Shown here one piece after another: positions 14,092 to 21,717 of a DNA stretch of 21,717 nt. Each line of letters starts with the position of its first letter. Within the stretch, counting starts at the first letter, position 1. The position numbers and the translations under genes were made by a program. This DNA comes from an uncultured Lachnospiraceae bacterium (GTDB lineage Bacteria; Bacillota; Clostridia; Lachnospirales; Lachnospiraceae): positions 1-21,717 of the forward strand of contig CAMJKC010000007.1 of assembly GCA_946406305.1 (NCBI GenBank). Direction: 5' to 3'. The notes under the pieces were generated by a model, which was not told the DNA's origin, ran no database searches, and saw nothing but the letters and a program-made list of their open reading frames with translations.

Positions 14092-14927
14092 ATATACAAT
14101 GGTTTCCAGGACATATAGCAAAAAGTAAAAAAGAGATTTTAAATAATCTAAAAGCAGTAGATGTTGTAATAGAGATTTTAGATGCGAGAGCACCAATATC
14201 TACTAAATGTGTATATTTAAAAGGGCATACAAAAAAGAAATTGATAATCTTAAATAAATCAGATTTGTCCGATGATAAAAAGAATCAATATTACATAGAG
14301 CATTATAAAAAAGAAGGTTATGAAGTCCTTGCATTGGACAGTAAAAAAAATAATATATCAAAAATAGTTGAGAAAAAAGTATTAACTATGTGTGATGATA
14401 TAATAAAAAGAAGTCAACAAAAAGGCATAAACAAAAAAATTATAAAAGCTATGGTAGTGGGGATGCCAAATGTAGGGAAGTCAACATTTATAAATTCGTA
14501 TGTTAAAAAGAAAATTGCGAAAGTTGAAAATAGACCAGGGGTTACGAGAAATTTACAATGGATTAAAATATCAAATAATTTACTTTTGCTTGACACACCA
14601 GGAATAACAGAAGCAAAATTTGAAGATGAAAATGTAGGTAAAAATTTAGCCCTTATAGGAAGTATAAATGATGACATTTTAGATAAAGAAGAGTTAGTGA
14701 TAGGTTTAGTAGAGTATTTAAAAAGTGAGTATGGCGAATTACTAAAAAATAAATATGGTATTGATGATGTAGATTGTGAAAGCATTTGCATTATAGAAAA
14801 AATTGCCATAAAAAAAGGTTGTATAAAATCAAAAAATGAAATTGATTATAATAGAGTTTCAAATATGATATTAAACGATTTTAGAAGTGGTAGCATAGGT
14901 AAAATAACTTTATATGAAAAAGTATAG
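14088..14927 (+). CDS. rbgA: Ribosome biogenesis GTPase RbgA
   Basis: 279 residues. This circularly permuted GTPase acts late in 50S assembly and helps recruit proteins such as uL16. IQWFPGHIAKSKKEI at the N-terminus is the family signature. G4 (NKSD, 56-59) comes before G1 (GMPNVGKST, 125-133), with G2-like GVTR (151-154) and G3 (DTPG, 169-172), confirming the permutation. The C-terminal ANTAR-like helical domain follows. It overlaps lepB by 4 bases (ATGA). Confidence 0.96.
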   Translation: MNIQWFPGHIAKSKKEILNNLKAVDVVIEILDARAPISTKCVYLKGHTKKKLIILNKSDLSDDKKNQYYIEHYKKEGYEVLALDSKKNNISKIVEKKVLTMCDDIIKRSQQKGINKKIIKAMVVGMPNVGKSTFINSYVKKKIAKVENRPGVTRNLQWIKISNNLLLLDTPGITEAKFEDENVGKNLALIGSINDDILDKEELVIGLVEYLKSEYGELLKNKYGIDDVDCESICIIEKIAIKKGCIKSKNEIDYNRVSNMILNDFRSGSIGKITLYEKV

Positions 14928-15570
14928 TGAAAGTTTTATTAAAAAAGAGACTGAAAGGTTAGAAAAACTAAGGGACTATGAAAATAAATATGAGGGGTAT
15001 ATTATCGCAGGTATAGATGAGGCTGGAAGAGGACCTCTTGCAGGACCTGTTGTAGCAGCTTGTGTAGTAATAAATTATAAAGAAGATATATACTATTTGA
15101 ATGACTCAAAAAAAGTGAGTGAGAAAAGAAGATATGAGTTATATGATATAATAATAGAAAATGCTTATGCATATGGAGTGGCAGAAGTAGATGAAAAGAC
15201 GATAGATAATATAAATATATTAGAAGCTACACATTTAGCAATGAAGAAGGCATATGAAAAATGTGATGCTATGTATTATGAAAAATATAATGACCATATT
15301 AGTTGTTTGTTAGTTGATGCATTAAAAATAAAAAATATTGATATTTTGCAAGTGCCAATAATAAAAGGTGACAGTTTATCTTTTTCTATAGCGGCAGCGA
15401 GCATACTCGCAAAAGTTTACAGAGATAATAAGATGTATGAACTTGATAAAAAATATCCTGAGTATAATTTTAAGAGTAACAAAGGATATGGGACTAAAGA
15501 ACATATAGAGATGATTAAAAAATATGGTGCAGTTGATATACATAGAAAAAGTTTTATAAAGAATATATGA
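14914..15570 (+). CDS. rnhB: Ribonuclease HII
   Basis: 218 residues. It removes RNA from RNA-DNA hybrids and single ribonucleotides from DNA. The active site is intact: Asp35 and Glu36 in GIDEAGRGPLAGP (33-45) and Asp135 in LLVDALKI. SIAAASILAKVYRD (about 157-170) and YGTKEHIEMI are family hallmarks. It overlaps rbgA by 14 bases and yraN by 4. Confidence 0.97.
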   Translation: MKKYSESFIKKETERLEKLRDYENKYEGYIIAGIDEAGRGPLAGPVVAACVVINYKEDIYYLNDSKKVSEKRRYELYDIIIENAYAYGVAEVDEKTIDNINILEATHLAMKKAYEKCDAMYYEKYNDHISCLLVDALKIKNIDILQVPIIKGDSLSFSIAAASILAKVYRDNKMYELDKKYPEYNFKSNKGYGTKEHIEMIKKYGAVDIHRKSFIKNI

Positions 15571-15908
15571 ACAAAAGAAAAATAGGAACAAAATACGAAG
15601 AGAGAGCAAAAGAGTTTCTAATAGCAAATAATTATGATATTATTGCAGTGAACTTTTATACAAGATATGGCGAAATAGACATTGTAGCAAAAGAAGATGG
15701 TTATCTGGTGTTTATAGAAGTAAAGTATAGAAGTGATAAAGGTTATGGTTATGGATATGAAGCAGTAAATAGAAAAAAACAGTTACATATGAAAAAGGCA
15801 GCAGAGTTTTTTTTGTATAAAAATAAAATTAGTTTTGATAGTAAAATTAGATTTGATGTAGTTAGTTATGACAGTAAAGAAATAACTATTATAAAAAATG
15901 CTTTTTAG
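15567..15908 (+). CDS. yraN: YraN (UPF0102) endonuclease-like protein
   Basis: 113 residues, usual length for the family. It has the restriction-endonuclease-like fold signature GEIDIVA (35-41) and FIEVKYR (49-55), giving an E-x-D...E-x-K pattern (Asp38, Glu51, Lys53) resembling Holliday-junction nucleases. The cellular role is unproven. It follows rnhB in most bacteria, as here, with a 4-base overlap. Confidence 0.95.
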   Translation: MNKRKIGTKYEERAKEFLIANNYDIIAVNFYTRYGEIDIVAKEDGYLVFIEVKYRSDKGYGYGYEAVNRKKQLHMKKAAEFFLYKNKISFDSKIRFDVVSYDSKEITIIKNAF

Positions 15909-15920
15909 TGAGGGAGTTAG

Positions 15921-17021
15921 ATGGGTAAGATAGTATTGACAGGAGATAGACCTACTGGAAGATTGCATTTAGGGCATCTTGTAGGGTCTTTGCAAAACAG
16001 ATTGTTGTTACAAGATGATAAAAGTTATGATGAAATTTTTATAATGCTTGCAGATGGACAAGCACTTACAGATAATTTTAAAAATCCGTCATTTATTAGA
16101 AATAATATTATTCAAGTCTTGATAGATTATTTATCAATAGGGCTTGACCCAGAAAAAGTTACATTTTGTGTGCAGAGTGCCTTGCCTGCACTTTGTGAGC
16201 TTACATTTTATTATTTGAATCTCGTTACGACAGCAAGGCTTGAAAGAAATCCGACAGTTAAAACAGAGATAGCACAAAAGAAATTTGACGAAGGGCTTCC
16301 TGTAGGCTTTTATACATATCCTATATCACAAGCAGCAGATATAACTGCTTTTGATGCGAATGTAGTTCCTGTGGGTGTTGACCAAAAACCTATGATAGAG
16401 CAAACAAGAGAGATAGTTCAAAAATTTAACAATATATATGGTGAGACCTTAGTTATGCCAGAAGGCATATATCCAAAAGATGTAAAAGCACATAGGCTTG
16501 TAGGAATAGATGGACAAGCAAAAATGTCAAAAAGTTTGAATAATTGTATATATATATCAGAGAGTGCTGAAAGTTTAAAGACGAAAGTTATGTCTATGTA
16601 TACTGACAAAGACCATATAAATATTACTGACAAAGGAAAAATTGAGGGGAATGTAGTATTTACTTATTTGGATGTATTTTGTAATGATAATCATTTCAAT
16701 GAATACTTAAATGATTATAAAAATCTTGACGAGATGAAAGAGCACTATCAGAGAGGCGGACTTGGGGATGTAAAATGTAAAAAGTTTTTACTTAATATAT
16801 TGGAAGAAAAAATATCTGTCTATAGAGAGAGCAGAGTGAAGTGGGAGAAAAAAATAAATGACATTTATGATATAATAAAATCTGGGACAGATAGAGCAAT
16901 AGAAAAAACAAACAAAACTTGTGACAAAGTAAAAAAAGCTATGAAGATAGATTATTTTCAAGATAAGGATACCATAGTAAAAGAATGGGAGAATAGCATA
17001 GGTGAAAAAGCACGGTCTTAG
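15921..17021 (+). CDS. trpS: Tryptophanyl-tRNA synthetase
   Basis: 366 residues. The class I signatures are present as GDRPTGRLHLGH (8-19) and KMSKS (201-205). ARLERNPTVKTE, YPISQAADITAF and VGVDQKPMIEQTREI match the TrpRS subgroup typical of streptococci and clostridia rather than the E. coli form. It is slightly longer than the usual 330-345 residues, with an extra Lys/Glu-rich C-terminal tail. AGGGAG precedes the ATG. There is no T-box or trp leader, since yraN ends 12 bases upstream. Its location inside a ribosome-assembly operon is unusual. Confidence 0.97.
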   Translation: MGKIVLTGDRPTGRLHLGHLVGSLQNRLLLQDDKSYDEIFIMLADGQALTDNFKNPSFIRNNIIQVLIDYLSIGLDPEKVTFCVQSALPALCELTFYYLNLVTTARLERNPTVKTEIAQKKFDEGLPVGFYTYPISQAADITAFDANVVPVGVDQKPMIEQTREIVQKFNNIYGETLVMPEGIYPKDVKAHRLVGIDGQAKMSKSLNNCIYISESAESLKTKVMSMYTDKDHINITDKGKIEGNVVFTYLDVFCNDNHFNEYLNDYKNLDEMKEHYQRGGLGDVKCKKFLLNILEEKISVYRESRVKWEKKINDIYDIIKSGTDRAIEKTNKTCDKVKKAMKIDYFQDKDTIVKEWENSIGEKARS

Positions 17022-17520
17022 AGGTAGTGATTTTGAAAAAATGATAAATGACACTCTTTCTTTGTATAGGGATAAAAAATTAGCACTTATACAAAAGATA
17101 CCTACCCCCATAACGCCTGTAAGACTTGATAAAGAAAGTATGCATATCACACTTGCATATTTTGAAAAGAAATCTACAGTTGACTATATAGGGATTGTCC
17201 AAGAAATACCAGTGTGTTTTGATGCTAAAGAATGTAAAACAAATATTTTTCCATTGTCTAATATACATAAGCACCAATACAATTTTATGAGTGAGTTTGA
17301 AGAACAAGGTGGAGTTAGTTTCTTGCTCATACAGTTTACAGCAAAAAATAAAGTTGCCTATGTGCCTTTTAGGGCTCTTAAGATATTTTTTGAAAGAGGA
17401 AACAGTGGTAAAAAAAGTTTTAATATAGATGAATTAGAAAAAGATTATTTTATAAATATTGAAAATACTTGTTATGTTTTATTTTTAGATAAATTACAAA
17501 TGGATATAGATAGTAGGTAA
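17002..17520 (+). CDS. recU: Holliday junction resolvase RecU
   Basis: 172 residues. It cuts four-way junctions in recombination and is the Firmicute replacement for RuvC. Motifs: RGSDFEKMIN (7-16), STVDYIGI with Asp61, CFDAKECK (72-79) with Asp74 and Lys76, FPLSNIHKHQ, and GGVSFLLIQF. Asp74 stands where B. subtilis has Glu (FEAKE), a conservative change. The N-terminus is about 30 residues shorter than in B. subtilis. The start is a GTG at 17002 overlapping trpS by 20 bases; later starts would lose the conserved RG. recU is usually beside a class A penicillin-binding protein gene, but here it follows trpS. Confidence 0.9.
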   Translation: MKKHGLRGSDFEKMINDTLSLYRDKKLALIQKIPTPITPVRLDKESMHITLAYFEKKSTVDYIGIVQEIPVCFDAKECKTNIFPLSNIHKHQYNFMSEFEEQGGVSFLLIQFTAKNKVAYVPFRALKIFFERGNSGKKSFNIDELEKDYFINIENTCYVLFLDKLQMDIDSR

Positions 17521-17521
17521 T

Positions 17522-18154
17522 ATGAATGTGATAGATAAAAACATAGAGACAGAAATAGTAGTCAACAAATCAAGGTTTATAACAAATTTGTTTTATGTTG
17601 AAAATGAAGATGAAGTTAAAGATAAATTAAACATTATTAAAAAGAAGTATTTTGATGCGAGACATAATTGTTTTGCCTATGTACTGGGAGTTAATGGAGA
17701 CAAAAAGAAGCAATCTGATGATGGTGAACCAAGTGGCACAGCTGGGATACCAATACTTATGTCACTTCAAAATAAAAATATAACAAACTGCATTGCAATA
17801 ACCACAAGGTATTTTGGAGGAGTATTGCTTGGAGCGGCTGGGTTATATAAGGCATATAGTGAATCTTCAGAAAAATCAATAAATAGTATAAATTTAATAA
17901 ATATAAAAATGGGCTTTAAAATTCAAGTCAGTGTCAATTATAAAAATTATGATTTGTTAGTTAAATTTTTATCTGATGAAAAAGGATTTATAATAGATAA
18001 AAGTTTTAGAGAGGATGTATATTTAGAAATACTAATTGATGAAAAATATTTTTCTGATATGGAAAAAATGTTTGACACATATAATTTAAAAAGTGAAGTC
18101 ATAGATAAAAAGAATTATATTGTAAATGAAAATAAAATAAAATTTATAAATTAA
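17522..18154 (+). CDS. yigZ: YigZ/IMPACT family protein
   Basis: 210 residues. The N-terminal UPF0029/IMPACT domain has ARHNCFAYVLG, QSDDGEPSGTAGIPIL and TTRYFGGVLLGAAGLYKAY, all hallmark segments. The C-terminal ferredoxin-like DUF1949 domain occupies about 135-200. Structural relatives bind nucleic acid or ribosomal ligands, and the eukaryotic IMPACT inhibits GCN2, but the bacterial role is unsettled. It starts one base after the recU stop, with AGTAGGTAA as ribosome binding site. Confidence 0.93.
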   Translation: MNVIDKNIETEIVVNKSRFITNLFYVENEDEVKDKLNIIKKKYFDARHNCFAYVLGVNGDKKKQSDDGEPSGTAGIPILMSLQNKNITNCIAITTRYFGGVLLGAAGLYKAYSESSEKSINSINLINIKMGFKIQVSVNYKNYDLLVKFLSDEKGFIIDKSFREDVYLEILIDEKYFSDMEKMFDTYNLKSEVIDKKNYIVNENKIKFIN

Positions 18155-18162
18155 GAGGTAAT

Positions 18163-19992
18163 ATGTTAAGCGAGAGAAAAGATATAAGAAATATTGCAAT
18201 AATAGCACATGTAGACCATGGAAAAACGACTTTAGTTGATGCTATGCTAAAATATGCAGGAACTTTTAGAAGCAATCAAGAGGTTGCAACAAGAGTTATG
18301 GATTCAAATGAACTTGAGAAAGAGAGAGGCATAACTATACTTTCAAAAAATACAGCATTAACTTATAATGGAGTAAAAGTAAATATAGTAGATACTCCTG
18401 GACATGCAGATTTTTCAGGCGAAGTAGAGAGAATATTAAAACTTGTGAATGGTGCCATACTTGTAGTTGATGCTTTTGAGGGGACTATGCCACAAACGAG
18501 GTTTGTATTGTCAAAGGCCCTTGAGTTAAATTTACCAATACTTGTTTGCATAAATAAAATTGATAGAGCAGAAGCAAGACCAAAAGAAGTAATAGAAGAA
18601 GTTTTGGAGCTATTTATGGACTTAAATGCAAGTGATGAACAACTTGATTGTCCATTTATATTTATGTCTGCAAAACTTGGGATAGCAAAATTAAATTTAG
18701 AAGATGATAGTAAAGATATGAAACCTCTATTTGATACAATTCTTTCATACTTCAAACCTCCTGTGGGAGATGAAGAAGCACCATTTAAGATGCTTGTATC
18801 TACCATAGATTATAATGAGTTTGTAGGACGGATAGGAATAGGTAAAATAGAGCAGGGTAAAATAGAAGTTGGAAAAGAGTATTTAGTGGTAAACCACCAT
18901 GACAAAAGTGTAAATGAAAAAGTCCATATACAAAAATTATATGAATTTGATGGATTGAATAAAGTTGAAATAAAAAATGCAACATTTGGTTCAATAGTTG
19001 CAGTCTCTGGTATAGCAGATTTGAAAATAGGAGACACTATAACTGATGTATCGGATGATACGGCTATTGAGTTTCAAAAAATATCAGAGCCTACTATATC
19101 TATGTATTTTATGGTCAATGACTCACCACTTGCAGGGACAGAAGGAAAATTTTTAACCTCAAGACATATAAGGGACAGACTCTATAAAGAGTTAAATACT
19201 GATGTATCTTTAAGAGTAGAAGATACCGATGAGCCAAATAGTTTTAAGGTGAGTGGAAGGGGAGAACTTCATTTGTCTATCTTGATAGAGACCATGAGAA
19301 GAGAAGGCTATGAATTTGCTGTATCAAAGGCTGAAGTTATATATAAAAAAGATGAAAACGGTAACAAGACAGAGCCTATGGAGATAGCTTATGTTGATGT
19401 CCCAGAAATTTATTCTGGTGCAGTAATACAAAAACTCACTCAGAGAAAGGGAGTATTAAATGGGATGAGCAAAGGTCAAGGAGAGTTTGTGAGACTTGAG
19501 TTTAGCATTCCATCAAGAGGTCTTATAGGATATAGGGGAGAGTTTTTAACTGATACAAAAGGAACTGGAATTATAAACACTATATACAACGGATATGGTA
19601 AATTTCTTGGAGATTTTCAATATAGACAGACAGGTTCTATTATAGCTTTTGAATCTGGAGTTTCTATTACATATGGACTTTTTAATGCACAGGAGAGAGG
19701 AATACTTTTCATTGGACCAGGAGAAAAGGTATATAGTGGAATGGTTGTAGGGCAAAGTCCTAAAACTGAAGATATAGAAGTTAATGTCTGCAAGACAAAA
19801 AAACTTACAAACACGAGAGCAAGTGGTTCTGATGAAGCACTAAAATTAGTTCCTAAAAAAGTTATGAGTCTTGAACAATGTCTTGAATTTATAGATACCG
19901 ACGAATTGCTTGAAGTCACACCAAAGAGCCTTAGAATAAGAAAGAGAATATTAGATTCAACACTTAGAAAGAGAGCAGGTATAAAAAAATAA
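18163..19992 (+). CDS. typA: Translational GTPase TypA/BipA
   Basis: 609 residues, standard length. This EF-G-like GTPase associates with ribosomes under stress and assists 50S assembly. G1 is AHVDHGKTT (about 15-23), G2 is in the RGITI segment, G3 is DTPGHADF, and G4 is NKID. Domain II, the EF-G-like domains III and V (GRGELHLSIL; SRGLIGYRGEFLTDT) and the C-terminal domain (TPKSLRIRKRIL) are complete. AGAGGTAAT precedes the ATG. Its stop overlaps the next ATG (TAATG). Confidence 0.98.
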   Translation: MLSERKDIRNIAIIAHVDHGKTTLVDAMLKYAGTFRSNQEVATRVMDSNELEKERGITILSKNTALTYNGVKVNIVDTPGHADFSGEVERILKLVNGAILVVDAFEGTMPQTRFVLSKALELNLPILVCINKIDRAEARPKEVIEEVLELFMDLNASDEQLDCPFIFMSAKLGIAKLNLEDDSKDMKPLFDTILSYFKPPVGDEEAPFKMLVSTIDYNEFVGRIGIGKIEQGKIEVGKEYLVVNHHDKSVNEKVHIQKLYEFDGLNKVEIKNATFGSIVAVSGIADLKIGDTITDVSDDTAIEFQKISEPTISMYFMVNDSPLAGTEGKFLTSRHIRDRLYKELNTDVSLRVEDTDEPNSFKVSGRGELHLSILIETMRREGYEFAVSKAEVIYKKDENGNKTEPMEIAYVDVPEIYSGAVIQKLTQRKGVLNGMSKGQGEFVRLEFSIPSRGLIGYRGEFLTDTKGTGIINTIYNGYGKFLGDFQYRQTGSIIAFESGVSITYGLFNAQERGILFIGPGEKVYSGMVVGQSPKTEDIEVNVCKTKKLTNTRASGSDEALKLVPKKVMSLEQCLEFIDTDELLEVTPKSLRIRKRILDSTLRKRAGIKK

Positions 19993-20225
19993 TGAAAGAT
20001 TATGATATAGAAAAAGAAGCCATAAATATAAATAAAAAAAATAATTTTTTAAAGAGGGTAGTAGCAATTTTCTCATTAATTATCATTTTAAGCCTTTTGA
20101 TATTTTTATTTGTGGGTGTCTTTACTTCAAATAGTAATTTGATATTTGCTATGTTTTTTAGTATAGTATTCGTATCAATAGTGATGTATGCGATAATGAT
20201 GTTTTTAAAAATGTTAAATAAGTGA
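19992..20225 (+). CDS. Small two-helix membrane protein (hypothetical)
   Basis: 77 residues. A charged, Lys/Asn-rich N-terminus (about 1-20) is followed by two hydrophobic helices (about 21-45 and 49-72), with a short external turn containing TSNSN. No motif is recognised. It shares one base with typA upstream and is followed within 7 bases by yebC, so it is translated as part of the operon. The tight coupling supports it being a real gene. Confidence 0.7.
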   Translation: MKDYDIEKEAININKKNNFLKRVVAIFSLIIILSLLIFLFVGVFTSNSNLIFAMFFSIVFVSIVMYAIMMFLKMLNK

Positions 20226-20232
20226 GGTGTAT

Positions 20233-20964
20233 ATGTCAGGTCATAGTAAGTTTGCTAATATTAAACACAAAAAAGAAAAAAATGATGCAGCGAGAGGTAA
20301 AATTTTTACAGTCATAGGACACGAAATAGCGATAGCAGTAAAACAGGGTGGAGCTGATCCTAATAACAATTCAAAACTTAGAGATGTTATAGCAAAGGCA
20401 AAAGCTAATAATATGCCAAATGATACTATTGAAAAAGGCATAAAAAAGGCTGCAGGTAATGTCGATGCAGTGAATTTTGAAGAGTTGACTTATGAAGGGT
20501 TTGGACCAAATGGTGTTGCTATAATTGTGGAAACTTTGACAGATAACAAAAATAGGACAGGAGGAAATGTCCGTTCAGCATTTACAAAAGGGAAAGGTAA
20601 TCTTGGAGCAGTAGGCTCTGTGTCTTATATGTTTAAAAAACGAGGGCAGCTGATAGTTGATAAAGAGGACTGCGATAAAGATGTAGATACTCTTATGATG
20701 ATGGCACTTGATTCTGGTGCAGAAGATTTTAATGAAGAAAACGACGTGTATGAAATACTTACAGACCCGAATGACTTTAGTAAAGTTAGAGAAAATTTGG
20801 AGAAAGAGGGAATTAAATTTATAGAGGCAGATACTACACTTATACCAGATAATTATGTTTCAGTTAAAGATGAAGAATCAGTAGCTTCTTTGAGAAAATT
20901 ACTTGACTTACTTGATAGTGATGATGATGTAAAAGCTGTATATACAAATTGGGAAGAAGAGTAA
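20233..20964 (+). CDS. yebC: YebC/PmpR family protein
   Basis: 243 residues. The family was described as DNA-binding transcription regulators, and some members (YebC/YeeI) relieve ribosome stalling at proline runs. GHSKFANIKHKKEKNDAARG (3-22) and TYEGFGPNGVAIIVETLTDN (about 88-107) are diagnostic. RSAFTKGKGNLGAVGSVSYM and the acidic C-terminus are conserved. The start is the ATG at 20233, 5 bases after GAGG; an in-frame GTG at 20227 overlaps that site and is rejected. A translation role would suit this operon. Confidence 0.96.
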   Translation: MSGHSKFANIKHKKEKNDAARGKIFTVIGHEIAIAVKQGGADPNNNSKLRDVIAKAKANNMPNDTIEKGIKKAAGNVDAVNFEELTYEGFGPNGVAIIVETLTDNKNRTGGNVRSAFTKGKGNLGAVGSVSYMFKKRGQLIVDKEDCDKDVDTLMMMALDSGAEDFNEENDVYEILTDPNDFSKVRENLEKEGIKFIEADTTLIPDNYVSVKDEESVASLRKLLDLLDSDDDVKAVYTNWEEE

Positions 20965-21425
20965 TGAGAAACATAGAGATAGAGAGAAAGTGGGTTGTGA
21001 AAAAAAATGATGTGCCTTATGATTTATCAAAATTCAAATATAAAAAAATAGAGCAAGGATATATTTCAAAAGAACCAACAGTAAGAATAAGAAAAGCAAA
21101 TGATAAATATTTTATAACAATAAAAAAAGATATAGATTTGAGTTTTATGCGATATGAGTTTGAATATGAGATAAAAAAGAGAGATTATGACAATCTAAAA
21201 AAATTGGTAATAAGTAATTATATAGTAAAGAAAAGATACTATATACCTTACAAGAGAAATACTATTTTGGTAGATGTTTTTAAAGATAGGGATTTGATAC
21301 TCGCAGAAGTTGAGTTTAAGAATAAAAAAGACGCAAATAATTTTGAAAAGCCTCTATGGCTAAAAAAAGAAGTGACAAATAGTAAAAGATATACAAATTT
21401 ATATTTGTCCTTTAAAAAAAATTAA
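20964..21425 (+). CDS. CYTH-domain (triphosphate tunnel) protein
   Basis: 153 residues. NIEIERKWVV (3-12) is the ExExK signature that coordinates metal and triphosphate. RIRKANDKYFITIKK and MRYEFEYEIKKRDYDNL provide further tunnel strands with alternating charged residues, as does DLILAEVEFKNKKDA. Relatives hydrolyse inorganic triphosphate or form cyclic AMP; this short bacterial form is probably a triphosphatase. There is no CHAD domain. The ATG overlaps the yebC stop by one base and is the last gene of the operon. No clear terminator follows. Confidence 0.88.
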   Translation: MRNIEIERKWVVKKNDVPYDLSKFKYKKIEQGYISKEPTVRIRKANDKYFITIKKDIDLSFMRYEFEYEIKKRDYDNLKKLVISNYIVKKRYYIPYKRNTILVDVFKDRDLILAEVEFKNKKDANNFEKPLWLKKEVTNSKRYTNLYLSFKKN

Positions 21426-21439
21426 ATTTGTGATATAAT
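21411..21439 (+). promoter_or_regulatory. Promoter of the cytidylate kinase-like gene
   Basis: TTTAAA (21411-21416), a 17-bp spacer and a perfect extended -10, TGA-TATAAT (21431-21439). The start is predicted near 21446, leaving a leader of about 10 bases that contains GGAG (21447-21450). The -35 lies inside the end of the CYTH gene. Confidence 0.65.
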
Positions 21440-21455
21440 AATAATCGGAGTGTAT

Positions 21456-21717
21456 ATGGGAAATTATAAATTTAAAAGACAAATTATCATAACTGTAGGT
21501 CGTGAATATGGTTCAGGTGGAAGGACTAGTGCAAAAATTCTTGCAGAAAAACTGGGCATAAACTATTATGATGATGAGATATTGAAAATGGCATCAGAAG
21601 AGTCTGCTATAAGCGAAGAGTTATTTAGACTTGCAGATGAAAATCCTAATAAAAATATACTAAAAGACATTATTAGTAATATAAAACAAAAAATAGGATA
21701 TGCAAAAGACATAACAT
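21456..21717 (+). CDS. Cytidylate kinase-like protein (partial, runs off the window)
   Basis: Only the first 87 codons are present. IITVGREYGSGGRTSAKILA (about 11-30) contains a P-loop-like GREYGSGG, followed by EKLGINYYDDEILKMASEES. This is the typical opening of the AAA-type cytidylate kinase-like family (Cytidylate_kin2), common in clostridia as a second copy besides true cmk. The substrate is not established. The ATG at 21456 follows GGAG by 5 bases. The rest of the gene lies beyond the right edge. Confidence 0.85.
   Translation, partial: MGNYKFKRQIIITVGREYGSGGRTSAKILAEKLGINYYDDEILKMASEESAISEELFRLADENPNKNILKDIISNIKQKIGYAKDIT

Noticed and set aside
14414..14809. 131-codon minus-strand ORF inside rbgA
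   Set aside because: It is fully antisense to a highly conserved GTPase, has no binding site and shows no recognisable domain. Similar antisense ORFs inside typA (18363-18806, 19617-19919) and ileS (5659-5922) are rejected for the same reason.
20227..20232. GTG start of yebC two codons earlier
   Set aside because: It overlaps the Shine-Dalgarno that is well placed for the ATG at 20233, and the family begins with MSGHSK-type sequence.

Overview
The window is a very A/T-rich stretch of bacterial chromosome, apart from one GC-rich repeat island. Arginine is coded almost entirely by AGA and isoleucine largely by ATA. The gene set (ylxM, khpA, rbgA, recU, tmcAL, type-2-like ileS, and lepB inside the rplS operon) points to a low-GC Firmicute of the class Clostridia, possibly Peptostreptococcaceae-like. 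The genus is a guess. Most of the window is housekeeping sequence. I found no phage, transposase, toxin-antitoxin, CRISPR or recognisable defence island.

Left end (1-1207): a minus-strand gene for a small secreted protein, then a roughly 400 bp GC-rich array of 39-40 bp modules mixed with 18-19 bp sub-modules. This array is the most foreign-looking DNA here. Next (1208-4274) come a divergent family-1-like uracil-DNA glycosylase (+), tmcAL (-, tRNA-Met wobble acetylation) converging on it with a 5 bp gap, and dxr (+, MEP isoprenoid pathway). tmcAL and dxr diverge from a compact region where one palindromic -35 hexamer is placed to serve both promoters.

Middle (4285-11179): a promoter drives a predicted unit of a four-helix membrane protein, ileS and a secreted transglutaminase-like protein. 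The unit ends at a bidirectional terminator shared with a convergent tRNA-Pro(UGG). A membrane-anchored protein with a covalent-FMN attachment motif follows.

Right part (11167-21425): 17 genes on the plus strand, overlapping or separated by at most about 20 bases, form one apparent operon: ylxM-rpsP-khpA-rimM-trmD-rplS-lepB-rbgA-rnhB-yraN-trpS-recU-yigZ-typA-(small membrane protein)-yebC-(CYTH protein). It combines ribosome assembly, tRNA modification and charging, protein export, and RNA/DNA nucleases. ffh, the usual neighbour of ylxM, is missing from its expected place. The leading promoter is nearly ideal and lies so close to the ylxM ATG that the mRNA should start almost leaderless. A new promoter and the 5' part of a cytidylate-kinase-like gene close the window.

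The main points for follow-up are the modular repeat array and its tandem G-A hairpin, the shared -35 divergent promoter, the two predicted leaderless genes, the unusual glycosylase, and the flavinylated surface protein. All assignments come from reading motifs by eye. No database search or structure prediction was run.
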